Of a stretch of 35,449 nt of DNA, positions 28,769 through 35,449 are shown in pieces. The DNA comes from Acidobacteriota bacterium (GTDB taxonomy: Bacteria; Acidobacteriota; Vicinamibacteria; Vicinamibacterales; UBA2999). The DNA lies in contig JABFSA010000150.1 of NCBI GenBank assembly GCA_013140775.1, forward strand, positions 1 through 35,449, given 5' to 3'. The position numbers were made by a program, and so were the translations under genes. Below the pieces are notes generated by a model that saw only the letters and a program-made list of their open reading frames with translations, did no database searches and was not told where the DNA came from. Position 1 is the stretch's first letter. Each line of letters starts with the position of its first letter.

Positions 28769-30856
28769 CTAGCCCACCTCGATGAGTCCGAACTGCTGCT
28801 GCCACTGCTCTTCCACGAACCGCAGGAGATCTCCCGTGAGCCCCGTCTCGGTCACGAGTCGCCGCGCTTCGCCGTAGGCCGCCTCCATGATGTCTCGATC
28901 GCGAACGAGATCGCCGGTGCGCAGTTGCGGCAACCCCGACTGTCGGGTCCCGAAGAAGTCACCCGGCCCACGCAGTTCCAGATCGCGTTCCGCAATCACG
29001 AAGCCGTCGTTTGTCGCAGCCATCGCGTTGAGCCGCTCGCGGGCGTCGTCGGTCCATGGCGACTGGTACAGGAGTACACAATGCGACTCCCACGAACCAC
29101 GGCCGACGCGCCCGCGCAACTGATGCAGCTGTGAGAGCCCGAAGCGTTCGGCGTGTTCGATGACCATGACCGACGCGTTGGGCACATCGACGCCGACTTC
29201 CACCACCGTTGTGGACACGAGAATATGGATCTGGCCCGCCGCGAACGCGTGCATCACCCGCTCCTTGGCGTCTGGCTTCATCCGTCCATGAAGCAGCGCA
29301 ATGCGGTACGACGGGAAGATGTCCGTTTGCAGATGGTCGGCCATCTCGGTAGCCGACTTCAGATCGACCTTCTCCGATCCCTCCACGAGCGGATAGATGA
29401 TGTACGCCTGGCGCCCCTGGTCGAGTTGGTCCCGGAGCAATTGATAGATCTCGTCGCGCCGTGATTCTGGTCGCACCACGGTCCGCACCGGCGTTCGACC
29501 TGGCGGAAGATCCGTAATCTTCGAGACGTCGAGCTCACTGTAGTCCGTCAGTGCGAGTGTTCTGGGAATCGGCGTTGCCGTCATGAGCAGCACGTCAGGC
29601 TGCAGGCCCTTGGATCGCAGCGAGGCACGCTGGGCGACACCGAACCGATGCTGTTCGTCGATCACCACGAGACCGAGCCGGTGGAAGTTGACGTTTTCCT
29701 GCACGAGGGCATGGGTGCCCACGATCAGGTTCGAGGTGCCTCGTTCGATATGGGCATGCAGCGTGTGCTTCTGCAGTCCTGGCGTGCTCCCGGTCAACAA
29801 GTCCACCCTGAACCGGGAGCGTGACAGGAGACGAGCAATATTCCCGAAGTGCTGCCCCGCCAGGATCTCAGTGGGCGCCATGAACGCCACTTGAAGGCCG
29901 TTCTCCATCGCGACGAGGGCGGCGAGCAGCGCAACGATCGTTTTTCCCGCGCCCACGTCTCCCTGCAGGAGCCGATGCATCGGCTGCGGCCTGCGCATGT
30001 CGTCCACGATCTCCTTGACGGCCTGGCGCTGCCCGGGCGTCAGCTTGAACGGGAGGATGGCAGCTGCGGCGGCACGAATGCGATCATCCACCGTCGGGAC
30101 GAATGGCTTGAGCTCCATGCTCGAGACCTGCCGCCTCCAGGCGTGGCCGATCTGGAAAAGAAAGAACTCCTCGAAGATCAGACGACGCTGCGCTGGCGTG
30201 CGAAAGGCATTGAGCTCGCGGACCGAGGCGTCGTTCGGAGGGAAATGCGCGGCCTCGAGAGCCGCGCGTCGCGTCCCCAGGCCCTGTCGCTCGCGCAGAT
30301 CCGCGGGCAACACGTCCGGGATCTCTGGTGGCAACTGATCAAGCGCAAACCGCACGAGCTTGCGCTGCATGTTGGGTGTCACGGAACCCGATTTCTCGTA
30401 GAACGGGACGATACGACCCGTGTGGACGCCCAGTCCGTCTTCAGCCACGAGCTCGTACTCGGGATTCAGGAGATGAAGCCCGGTGGAATCAAGCTTCACA
30501 TCCCCAAAGATGATGACACGCAGATGCGGCTGAAGAATGTCGGCCAGGAACGCCTGGTTCATCCAGGCGCAACGAATCGCGCCGCTCGCGTCGCCCACGA
30601 CGGCATTGAAGATCTTGAAGCCGCGGCGGCGGGTAATCGCCAGCCGCGCACTCTTGATCTCACCTATGACCGCTGCTTTGTTGCCGGCACGCAGTGAGGC
30701 AATCGGCTGCATCCGCGCACGATCCTCGTACCGGAACGGCAGGCGATATAGAAGGTCTTCAACTGATACAAGGCCGGCACGCTTGAGATCCGCGGCCTTG
30801 CGCGGGCCGACGCCTTTCAGGAACTGCAGCGGGGTCGAAAGAAAGTCATCCTTCAA
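28769..30856 (-). CDS. recG: ATP-dependent DNA helicase RecG
   Basis: Branch-migration helicase of 695 residues that remodels stalled forks and Holliday junctions. The N-terminal wedge OB domain (about 50-150) precedes the superfamily 2 motor with Walker A GDVGAGKT (299-306), DEQH box (400-403), MTATPIPRT and the C-terminal TRG-type segment QLRGRVGRG to FFGTRQSGLP. No ATG or GTG fits the start: TTG 30856 follows an in-frame TAG (the stop of the preceding gene) by five codons. Upstream spacing of 15 bases suggests co-transcription with the exported-protein gene, and the divergent lexA makes SOS linkage conceivable. Confidence 0.96.
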   Translation of the reverse strand: MKDDFLSTPLQFLKGVGPRKAADLKRAGLVSVEDLLYRLPFRYEDRARMQPIASLRAGNKAAVIGEIKSARLAITRRRGFKIFNAVVGDASGAIRCAWMNQAFLADILQPHLRVIIFGDVKLDSTGLHLLNPEYELVAEDGLGVHTGRIVPFYEKSGSVTPNMQRKLVRFALDQLPPEIPDVLPADLRERQGLGTRRAALEAAHFPPNDASVRELNAFRTPAQRRLIFEEFFLFQIGHAWRRQVSSMELKPFVPTVDDRIRAAAAAILPFKLTPGQRQAVKEIVDDMRRPQPMHRLLQGDVGAGKTIVALLAALVAMENGLQVAFMAPTEILAGQHFGNIARLLSRSRFRVDLLTGSTPGLQKHTLHAHIERGTSNLIVGTHALVQENVNFHRLGLVVIDEQHRFGVAQRASLRSKGLQPDVLLMTATPIPRTLALTDYSELDVSKITDLPPGRTPVRTVVRPESRRDEIYQLLRDQLDQGRQAYIIYPLVEGSEKVDLKSATEMADHLQTDIFPSYRIALLHGRMKPDAKERVMHAFAAGQIHILVSTTVVEVGVDVPNASVMVIEHAERFGLSQLHQLRGRVGRGSWESHCVLLYQSPWTDDARERLNAMAATNDGFVIAERDLELRGPGDFFGTRQSGLPQLRTGDLVRDRDIMEAAYGEARRLVTETGLTGDLLRFVEEQWQQQFGLIEVG

Positions 30857-30871
30857 CGGACGTGACGATCG

Positions 30872-31477
30872 CTACTGAACGACGACGGCCTGGCCGCGGC
30901 CGATTTCGACTTGTTGGATGCCAGACGGAAGCGTGAACGTCTCGTCCAGACGGACACCCTCCGGGCGTTCAGGCGTACGCGAGTAGTACCCGACAAGTTC
31001 CTGGAGCACGGTCACCGGAACAGGGATGCCAGAGATCGCCGCTGACTGCACTTCGAAGCGAGCCTTCCCGCCGCGGGTGTGCAGCAACCCGCTGACGGTG
31101 ACGGGAACCGTGCCCCCGATCAGGCTCAGCGGGTCGAACGACGAGCCACCGCGTGCGCGGCGCCTTGCCACCGCATCCAGATCGACGACCGCCTGCGCCG
31201 CGAGTTGCCCTTCGCCGACGATGGTGAGTTGAGGCTTGGCGACGCCGGCTGGCAGTACCTTCTGACCGCGATACATGAACCAGGAGTTGAACTCGTCTTC
31301 GGTGAGCGGGGTGCGCTGCGTTCCAGGTCGCACTTTCTGGTCCCGGATGAGCTCAATCTTCTCAGCGAAAACGTCGGCACTTTGCGGCGAGAGAATTGCG
31401 GCGTGCACCCGTACCAACGCGAGCACGACGAAGGTGATGATCGGAACGACAACCGACCGGCGCTGGCGAAGGAACAT
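30872..31477 (-). CDS. Hypothetical exported or membrane-anchored protein
   Basis: Protein of 201 residues that I do not recognise. A basic N-terminus (MFLRQRRS) and a hydrophobic stretch (VVVPIITFVVLALVRVHA) form a signal peptide or anchor. The rest has repeated beta-strand patterns (PQLTIVGEGQLAAQAVVDLDAV, VPVTVSGLLHTRGGKARFEVQSAAISGIPVPVTVLQEL in shorter pieces), an arrangement reminiscent of lipid-binding DUF2993/LmeA-like proteins, but the match is weak. Its Shine-Dalgarno GGAG lies 6 bases before ATG 31477. It heads the run to recG-rsmD-coaD and shares its promoter region with lexA. Confidence 0.75.
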   Translation of the reverse strand: MFLRQRRSVVVPIITFVVLALVRVHAAILSPQSADVFAEKIELIRDQKVRPGTQRTPLTEDEFNSWFMYRGQKVLPAGVAKPQLTIVGEGQLAAQAVVDLDAVARRRARGGSSFDPLSLIGGTVPVTVSGLLHTRGGKARFEVQSAAISGIPVPVTVLQELVGYYSRTPERPEGVRLDETFTLPSGIQQVEIGRGQAVVVQ

Positions 31478-31502
31478 GCAGGCCTCCAGTCTCTATTTTT
31501 CG

Positions 31503-31508
31503 AGTGTA
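31503..31508 (-). promoter_or_regulatory. -10 box for the exported-protein/recG run (TACACT)
   Basis: TACACT on the minus strand 25 bases before ATG 31477, leaving room for the GGAG ribosome binding site. No clear -35. A GTGTaACAC inverted repeat (31504-31512) overlaps it. Confidence 0.4.
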
Positions 31509-31521
31509 ACACCGTTTTCTG

Positions 31522-31551
31522 TTGAATTTTCGCCTTTCATTCGCGTATAGT
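31522..31551 (+). promoter_or_regulatory. Sigma-70 promoter of lexA
   Basis: TTGAAT (31522-31527), 18-base spacer, TATAGT (31546-31551). The predicted start near 31558 gives a leader of about 56 bases. No classical SOS box (CTGT-N8-ACAG, GAAC-N4-GTTC or GTTC-N7-GTTC) is visible in 31478-31613. Confidence 0.6.
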
Positions 31552-31567
31552 CACACGCGTTGGCGCG

Positions 31568-31584
31568 CCGTCGGGATTCGACGG
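31568..31584 (+). other. Perfect hairpin in the lexA leader
   Basis: CCGTCG, five-base loop, CGACGG, about 10 bases after the predicted transcription start. It could be a LexA operator placed downstream of the promoter or an RNA stem; the sequence alone does not decide. Confidence 0.4.
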
Positions 31585-31613
31585 CTGCTTGACCATAAGA
31601 CGAGGAGGACGCC

Positions 31614-32219
31614 GTGCTTCCGCTCACCAAACGTCAGCGCGAGATCCTGGACTACCTCAACGAGTTCATCCAGCAACATGGCTATGCGCCGAGCCTTGAA
31701 GAGATTGGCCGGCGGTTCAACCTGTCATCACTGGCGACGGTCCACAAACACCTCACCAATCTGCAGGAAAAAGGATTCATCCGGCGGGCCTGGAACCGCA
31801 GTCGATCGGTGGAGGTCGTCCCGACGCGCATGGGTGTCCGCGCGCTGGAGCTTCCCCTACTCGGCTTTGTCGCGGCCGGTGCGCCCATCGAAGCCGTCGC
31901 CAGCAACGAAACGATCGCTGTTCCTGAAGCGCTCGTGGGCAAGCGCGACAGCTACGTGCTGCGGGTCAAGGGCGACTCGATGATCGACGAGCAGATCCGG
32001 GACGGCGATTTCGTCATCGTCGAGGATCGCAAGTCGGTGGACAACGGCGAGATGGTGATCGCGCTCGTGGGCGGCATCGACGTAACCCTCAAGAAGTTCT
32101 ACCGCGAGAACGGGAAGGTGCGCCTGCAGCCTGCCAACCCGAACATGCAACCGATCATGGTCGATCCGGACCGCGTGCAGGTACAGGGCGTGGTCGTGGG
32201 GGTCATGAGGAAGTACTGA
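31614..32219 (+). CDS. lexA: LexA repressor
   Basis: SOS-response repressor and self-cleaving S24 peptidase, 201 residues. N-terminal winged helix-turn-helix: LTKRQREILDYLNEFI, APSLEEIGRRFNLSSLATVHKHL, LQEKGFIRR. Cleavage site Ala88-Gly89 in FVAAGAP; catalytic Ser122 in GDSMID and Lys160 in VTLKKFYRE. The SOS response proteins would be induced when RecA filaments trigger its cleavage. The start is GTG 31614 with a strong Shine-Dalgarno GAGGAGG 5-7 bases upstream. Neighbours nth and recG are DNA-repair genes. Helix 3 differs from the E. coli type, so the operator probably differs too. Confidence 0.97.
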   Translation: MLPLTKRQREILDYLNEFIQQHGYAPSLEEIGRRFNLSSLATVHKHLTNLQEKGFIRRAWNRSRSVEVVPTRMGVRALELPLLGFVAAGAPIEAVASNETIAVPEALVGKRDSYVLRVKGDSMIDEQIRDGDFVIVEDRKSVDNGEMVIALVGGIDVTLKKFYRENGKVRLQPANPNMQPIMVDPDRVQVQGVVVGVMRKY

Positions 32220-32221
32220 CA

Positions 32222-32252
32222 GTCGATCCATAATCGTGCTCCACCGATCGAC
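32222..32252 (+). other. Inverted repeat between lexA and the DUF3467 gene
   Basis: GTCGATC (32222-32228), 17 bases, GATCGAC (32246-32252): perfect 7-base arms two bases after the lexA stop. There is no U-tract, so it is not a standard terminator; it could stabilise the lexA message or bind a protein dimer. Confidence 0.4.
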
Positions 32253-32283
32253 CAACCTCTAACTCGACGTCAGTCATCACACC

Positions 32284-32607
32284 ATGAGCGATCAGCCCGA
32301 ACGCAAGCAAATCAATTTCACCATCGTGCCGGACGAGAAGCCTGGCGAGCCGCGGACGTACGCAAACTTCTGCTCGATTGCGCACACGCCGTTCGATTTC
32401 ACGCTGACGTTCTGCGAAGTCATGCCGCTCTCTGAGAAAGAGCTCCGCGACGCCGAAAACCAGCACCTCGTCAAGGCGCCGGTACGCGCGCGCGTCGTGG
32501 TTCCCGTCCAGTTCCTGCCGAACCTGGTCACGGCGCTTCAGGAGCACATGCGAGTGTTCTCCGAAACCTACTCGAACGTGGGATGGACAAAGGAACCGGT
32601 GCACTGA
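32284..32607 (+). CDS. DUF3467 family protein
   Basis: Small cytoplasmic protein of 107 residues. It fits DUF3467 by its short length and pattern: a strand near YANFCSIAHTPFDFTLTFCEV, then VRARVVVPVQFLPNLVTALQEHMRVFSETYSNV. Family function is unknown. The start is ATG 32284. It overlaps the start of nth by 25 bases. Confidence 0.82.
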   Translation: MSDQPERKQINFTIVPDEKPGEPRTYANFCSIAHTPFDFTLTFCEVMPLSEKELRDAENQHLVKAPVRARVVVPVQFLPNLVTALQEHMRVFSETYSNVGWTKEPVH

Positions 32608-33293
32608 AGTCCCGCGCGGCAACCCGCAAGATCATCGCGGCGTTGTCCACGCAGTATCCGGACGCGACGACAGAGCTGCACTATCGCAACGCCTTTCAAC
32701 TGCTCGTCGCGACGATCCTGTCTGCCCAATCGACGGACGCAGGCGTCAACCAGGTCACACCGGCCCTGTTCGCGCGGTACCCCGATGCCCGCGCCTTATC
32801 AGGGGCTGATCTCGGCGATCTGCAGCAGATGATCGTCTCGACCGGCTTCTTTCGTCAGAAATCCAAAGCGCTCGTGGGCATGGCGCAGGCACTCGTGGAC
32901 GAGCACAACGGCGAGGTGCCTGCAAACATGGAGCAGCTCACCGAGCTTCCAGGTGTCGGCCGCAAGACGGCAAACGTCGTCCTCGGGCACGCGCTTGGCG
33001 TGCCTGGCTTCCCCGTCGATCGCCACGTCCTTCGCGTCTCGGGACGTCTTGGCATTTCGTCCGGCGACGATCCGGTCAAGGTCGAGGCGCAACTGTGCAC
33101 GGCGCTGCCAAAGGCGATCTGGACGCAGTCTTCCGACACGCTCATTCTTCACGGCCGACGCGTATGCCGACCCAAGCCGCTCTGTGAACGTTGTGTCGCC
33201 CGATCGCTCTGCGAGTACTATCGCGTCGTCACCGCCGCTCCCTCCAGACAGCCACGCCATGTCACGCGAAGAGTTCGAACGCCTCGTCGTTGA
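32583..33293 (+). CDS. nth: Endonuclease III
   Basis: Base-excision repair DNA glycosylase/AP lyase for oxidised pyrimidines, 236 residues. Helix-hairpin-helix LPGVGRKTANVV contains catalytic Lys128; Asp146 is in VDRHVLRVS; an iron-sulfur loop carries Cys195, Cys201, Cys204 and Cys210. The first spacing is C-x5-C rather than the usual C-x6-C, a one-residue shorter loop. The C-terminal tail beyond the cluster is basic. The start, ATG 32583, lies inside the DUF3467 gene (25-base overlap), and the end overlaps the metallopeptidase gene by 35 bases. Confidence 0.95.
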   Translation: MDKGTGALKSRAATRKIIAALSTQYPDATTELHYRNAFQLLVATILSAQSTDAGVNQVTPALFARYPDARALSGADLGDLQQMIVSTGFFRQKSKALVGMAQALVDEHNGEVPANMEQLTELPGVGRKTANVVLGHALGVPGFPVDRHVLRVSGRLGISSGDDPVKVEAQLCTALPKAIWTQSSDTLILHGRRVCRPKPLCERCVARSLCEYYRVVTAAPSRQPRHVTRRVRTPRR

Positions 33294-33681
33294 GGCGGTC
33301 ACGCTGATTCCCAGGCGCTTCCGGCGCGAGATGAAGAATCTGGCCCTCATCGTTGAAGATGAGCCGAGCCCGGAGCTGCTCAAAGAGATGGAGATCGTCC
33401 CGCCGGATTCCCTCTACGGCCTCTACCAGGGCACTCCCCTCCCGGAGCGCGGCTGGCAGTTTGGAAACGCCCTCCCTGACCAGATCACCCTCTTCCAACG
33501 TCCCATCGAGGACGAGTGCGAAGATGCCGACGACATCCGTGCCGTCATCGGCGAAACCTTGATTCACGAAGTCGGGCATTACTTCGGCCTCAGCGAAGAG
33601 GAGATCGAGGACATCGAGGAACGCTACTGGCGAGGGGAAACGCTGACCTCTGATGAAGACGACGAGTCGGAAGACGAATAG
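33259..33681 (+). CDS. Zincin-like metallopeptidase family protein
   Basis: Small cytoplasmic protein of 140 residues from the metallopeptidase (possible zinc metallopeptidase, DUF1025-like) family. HEVGH at 103-107 gives two zinc-binding histidines and the catalytic Glu, followed by YFGLSEEEIEDIE, typical of the family. GLYQGTPLPERG and ITLFQRPIED are family stretches too. The C-terminus is strongly acidic (DEDDESEDE). The substrate is unknown. ATG 33259 lies within nth; the end overlaps the rsmA start by 29 bases. Confidence 0.88.
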   Translation: MSREEFERLVVEAVTLIPRRFRREMKNLALIVEDEPSPELLKEMEIVPPDSLYGLYQGTPLPERGWQFGNALPDQITLFQRPIEDECEDADDIRAVIGETLIHEVGHYFGLSEEEIEDIEERYWRGETLTSDEDDESEDE

Positions 33682-34528
33682 CGGCCGCGAGGCCGCGCAG
33701 GCCCGGGAGCATGGCGGACGGGACGTCGCTCATCGTCCTCACCGCGCGCGCAAACGGTTCGGCCAGCACTTCCTCGAGGCGGCCTGGGTAGACAAGCTCA
33801 TTGCGGCGATCGAGCCGGCTGCGTCGGACGTCTTCCTCGAGGTCGGACCGGGGAGAGGCGCGCTGACGCTGGCCATTGCCCCCCGGGTAGCGCGTGTCAT
33901 CGCCGTCGAGATCGACCGCGATCTGGCCGCGGCACTGCCATCACGGGTGCCACCGAACGTGGAGATCGTCGAGGGAGACTTTCTCCGCACCGACCTCAAT
34001 ACGCTGCTGGGCGACGTTGCCCAGCCGGTACGCGTCGTGGGCAATCTCCCCTACAACGTGGCATCCCCGATTCTTTTTCAGCTGTTGCACGGGGCATTGC
34101 ACGGACGACTCCTGCGGGATGCCACGCTGATGTTGCAGAAGGAGGTCGCAGACCGCCTGTGTGCCGAGCCCGGGACCAGGAGCTATGGCGCGATGGCGAT
34201 CCAGGTCAGTCTGCTGGCTGACGTCGATCGACTGTTGACCTTGCCGCCTGGCGCCTTTCGCCCTGCGCCGAAGGTAACGTCCGCCGTGGTTCGTCTCCGC
34301 TTCCGGGAGCCTCTCGCCGCCGTCTCCGATCTTCAGGGTTTCGAACGTCTCGTTCGGGGGTTGTTCCTGCAACGCCGAAAGACCTTGCTCAATGCGTTCC
34401 GTCCGCACGCCGAGGCGCATGGGCTCGATGCGGCTCAAGTGATTGAACTGGCAGGACTTGATCCTGGCCTCCGGCCCGAAGCGCTGACCGTTCAGGACAT
34501 GGCACGGCTCGCGCGCGCTGTGCTATAG
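33653..34528 (+). CDS. rsmA: 16S rRNA (adenine-1518/1519-N6)-dimethyltransferase
   Basis: KsgA-type enzyme of 291 residues that dimethylates A1518 and A1519 of 16S rRNA late in 30S assembly. KRFGQHFL near residue 34, the SAM motif EVGPGRGALTLAIA, the acidic VEIDRDL, and the catalytic NLPYNVASPIL (NLPY) are diagnostic; the C-terminal RRKTLLNAF is present. ATG 33653 overlaps the metallopeptidase gene by 29 bases and gives a 33-residue basic extension before the conserved part; no other ATG or GTG fits, but the extension may be partly untranslated. Confidence 0.94.
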   Translation: MKTTSRKTNSGREAAQAREHGGRDVAHRPHRARKRFGQHFLEAAWVDKLIAAIEPAASDVFLEVGPGRGALTLAIAPRVARVIAVEIDRDLAAALPSRVPPNVEIVEGDFLRTDLNTLLGDVAQPVRVVGNLPYNVASPILFQLLHGALHGRLLRDATLMLQKEVADRLCAEPGTRSYGAMAIQVSLLADVDRLLTLPPGAFRPAPKVTSAVVRLRFREPLAAVSDLQGFERLVRGLFLQRRKTLLNAFRPHAEAHGLDAAQVIELAGLDPGLRPEALTVQDMARLARAVL

Positions 34529-34529
34529 T
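34524..34529 (+). promoter_or_regulatory. Possible -10 box for the RNase J leader (TATAGT)
   Basis: TATAGT spans the rsmA stop codon (TAG 34526-34528). A start near 34536 would give a leader of about 145 bases before ATG 34683. No good -35 box; the gene may instead be co-transcribed with rsmA. Confidence 0.35.
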
Positions 34530-34546
34530 TTTCCCCGCAAGTCGTT

Positions 34547-34635
34547 GAGCCTGCCAGATATCCAGGCGCTCCCAGCTGCCTGATGCTTGGCTCGCGTAAG
34601 CGAGTCGAGCGACCCTGCATTGTGGCCCGCCAGGG
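34547..34635 (+). other. Structured leader upstream of RNase J, three potential stem-loops
   Basis: First, GAGCCTG (34547-34553) can pair with CAGGC and CTC at 34563-34571, with a bulge. Second, GGCTCGC-GTAA-GCGAGTC (34589-34606) is a 7-base-pair stem with one G-U pair closed by a GNRA-type tetraloop. Third, CCCTG (34613-34617) can pair with CAGGG (34631-34635). The gap holds no gene I can support. It does not match a riboswitch I know. Confidence 0.45.
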
Positions 34636-34682
34636 CTTCAGTCGCAGTCAACATGACGGAGCCGTTCCCAGCTGGAATCCGA

Positions 34683-35449
34683 ATGAATCAATCTGCCGTA
34701 CAGGCCGTGTCTCCAGACACGCTCGAAATCGTCCCGCTGGGGGGCCTCGGCGAATTCGGCATGAACATGATGGCCGTCTCGTGGGGAGACACGACCATCC
34801 TCATCGACGCGGGCGTCATGTTCCCCGACCCCGACCAACTGGGCGTCGATCTGATCATCCCTGACATGGCGTTTGTCGAGGCCCGCCGAAAGGACGTCAA
34901 GGCACTCGTGTTGACGCACGGACACGAAGATCACATCGGCGCGGTCCCGCATTTGATGCCCCTCTTCGACGGGCCGGTGTACGGCACGCCGATGACGCTC
35001 GCGCTGCTCGAACCCAAGTTTGAAGAGCACCAGATCGAAGCCGCCGACCGTCTGAAGACGGTTGCGCCCGGCCAGACGGTCACTGTCGGACCATTCACGA
35101 TCGAGTTCATTCGCGTCACGCACAGCATGCCCGACTGCATGGCGCTCGCCATCACGACACCCGTCGGGGTCATCGTCCACACTGGCGACTTCAAGATCGA
35201 CCAGACACCGATCGACGGCGAACATTTCAACCTGCATCGATTCGCGGAGCTCGGTCGTCAGGGGGTCCTCGCCCTGTTCTCCGACAGCACCAACATCGAT
35301 CGAAAAGGCTTCACGGGACCCGAGGTCGAGGTCATCGACGCGTTCGAAGAGTTGTTCACCAGCACCGACGGCAAGCTGCTCGTCGCGCTCTTCTCCTCGA
35401 GCATCTTTCGCATGCAGCTGCTCGTGGACCTCGCCGCACAGTTCGATCG
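34683..35449 (+). CDS. rnj: Ribonuclease J, partial (C-terminus beyond window)
   Basis: Metallo-beta-lactamase/beta-CASP ribonuclease with 5'-3' exo- and endonuclease activity in mRNA decay and rRNA processing. The first 255 residues are visible. VPLGGLGEFGMN opens the fold; HGHEDH (His79, His81, Asp83, His84) and HTGDFKID carry metal ligands; FSDSTNIDRKGFTGPE is the RNase J signature. ATG 34683 is chosen; an in-frame ATG at 34653 would add ten residues. Neither has a strong Shine-Dalgarno sequence. Its presence argues for an RNA-decay system based on RNase J. Confidence 0.95.
   Translation, partial: MNQSAVQAVSPDTLEIVPLGGLGEFGMNMMAVSWGDTTILIDAGVMFPDPDQLGVDLIIPDMAFVEARRKDVKALVLTHGHEDHIGAVPHLMPLFDGPVYGTPMTLALLEPKFEEHQIEAADRLKTVAPGQTVTVGPFTIEFIRVTHSMPDCMALAITTPVGVIVHTGDFKIDQTPIDGEHFNLHRFAELGRQGVLALFSDSTNIDRKGFTGPEVEVIDAFEELFTSTDGKLLVALFSSSIFRMQLLVDLAAQFD

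Noticed and set aside
31478..31613. Search for a classical SOS box between lexA and the exported-protein gene.
   Set aside because: No CTGT-N8-ACAG, GAAC-N4-GTTC or GTTC-N7-GTTC pattern is present; other palindromes are reported as candidates only.
34529..34652. A tRNA or known riboswitch in the rsmA-rnj gap.
   Set aside because: No cloverleaf with a TTCGA-type T loop, and no recognised riboswitch core; only simple stems.

Overview
The window is a dense, high-GC bacterial chromosome segment. It holds 32 intact protein genes plus two cut by the window edges, on both strands. The longest gap between genes is about 200 bases, so no stretch over 300 bases lacks a gene. I see no tRNA, rRNA, CRISPR array, insertion sequence, integrase or phage gene. 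The gene mix suggests a Gram-negative-type bacterium of the Acidobacteriota, perhaps Vicinamibacteria-like. It includes a bifunctional PBP1A, an outer-membrane barrel, PD40 and M28 exported proteins, an hspR-dnaJ-clpB-ftsH stress cluster, a bacilliredoxin-type protein, and RNase J rather than RNase E. That taxonomic placement is inference only.

Layout from left to right. At 1-1738 (minus) lie a cytochrome P450 cut at its haem loop and apt. At 1820-4552 are a bacilliredoxin-like protein, a DUF4390 exported protein, a beta-lactamase-fold protein with all its catalytic motifs altered, and an abutting outer-membrane protein. At 4568-9540 PBP1A is divergent from a PD40 propeller protein that is coupled to an M28/PDZ peptidase. 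At 9545-17478 a TerC transporter is divergent from hspR-dnaJ-clpB-ftsH and a DisA_N/DACNV-like protein. This is a proteostasis operon with a candidate nucleotide-signalling protein at its end. At 17475-23174 (minus) are a CoA-binding protein, a CDGSH protein, and the branched-chain amino acid operon ilvB-ilvN-ilvC-ilvD. At 23376-24992 is an ArnT-like membrane glycosyltransferase.

From 25007 to 31477 a six-gene minus-strand run reads exported protein, recG, rsmD, coaD, aminotransferase, GlcD-type flavoprotein. It is divergent from lexA. At 31614-34528 are lexA, a DUF3467 protein, nth, a zincin-like metallopeptidase and rsmA, the last four overlapping end to start. RNase J follows behind a structured leader and runs off the right edge.

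Most of the window is conserved housekeeping. The parts that deserve attention are: (a) the DACNV/DisA-like gene translationally coupled to ftsH behind an HspR-controlled promoter; (b) a HAIR-like inverted repeat with exact HAIR spacing inside the hspR promoter; (c) a serine-hydrolase pseudoenzyme; (d) many promoters whose -10 box sits only 7-14 bases from the start codon, which implies leaderless or very short-leader transcripts; (e) a hairpin-rich leader before RNase J.
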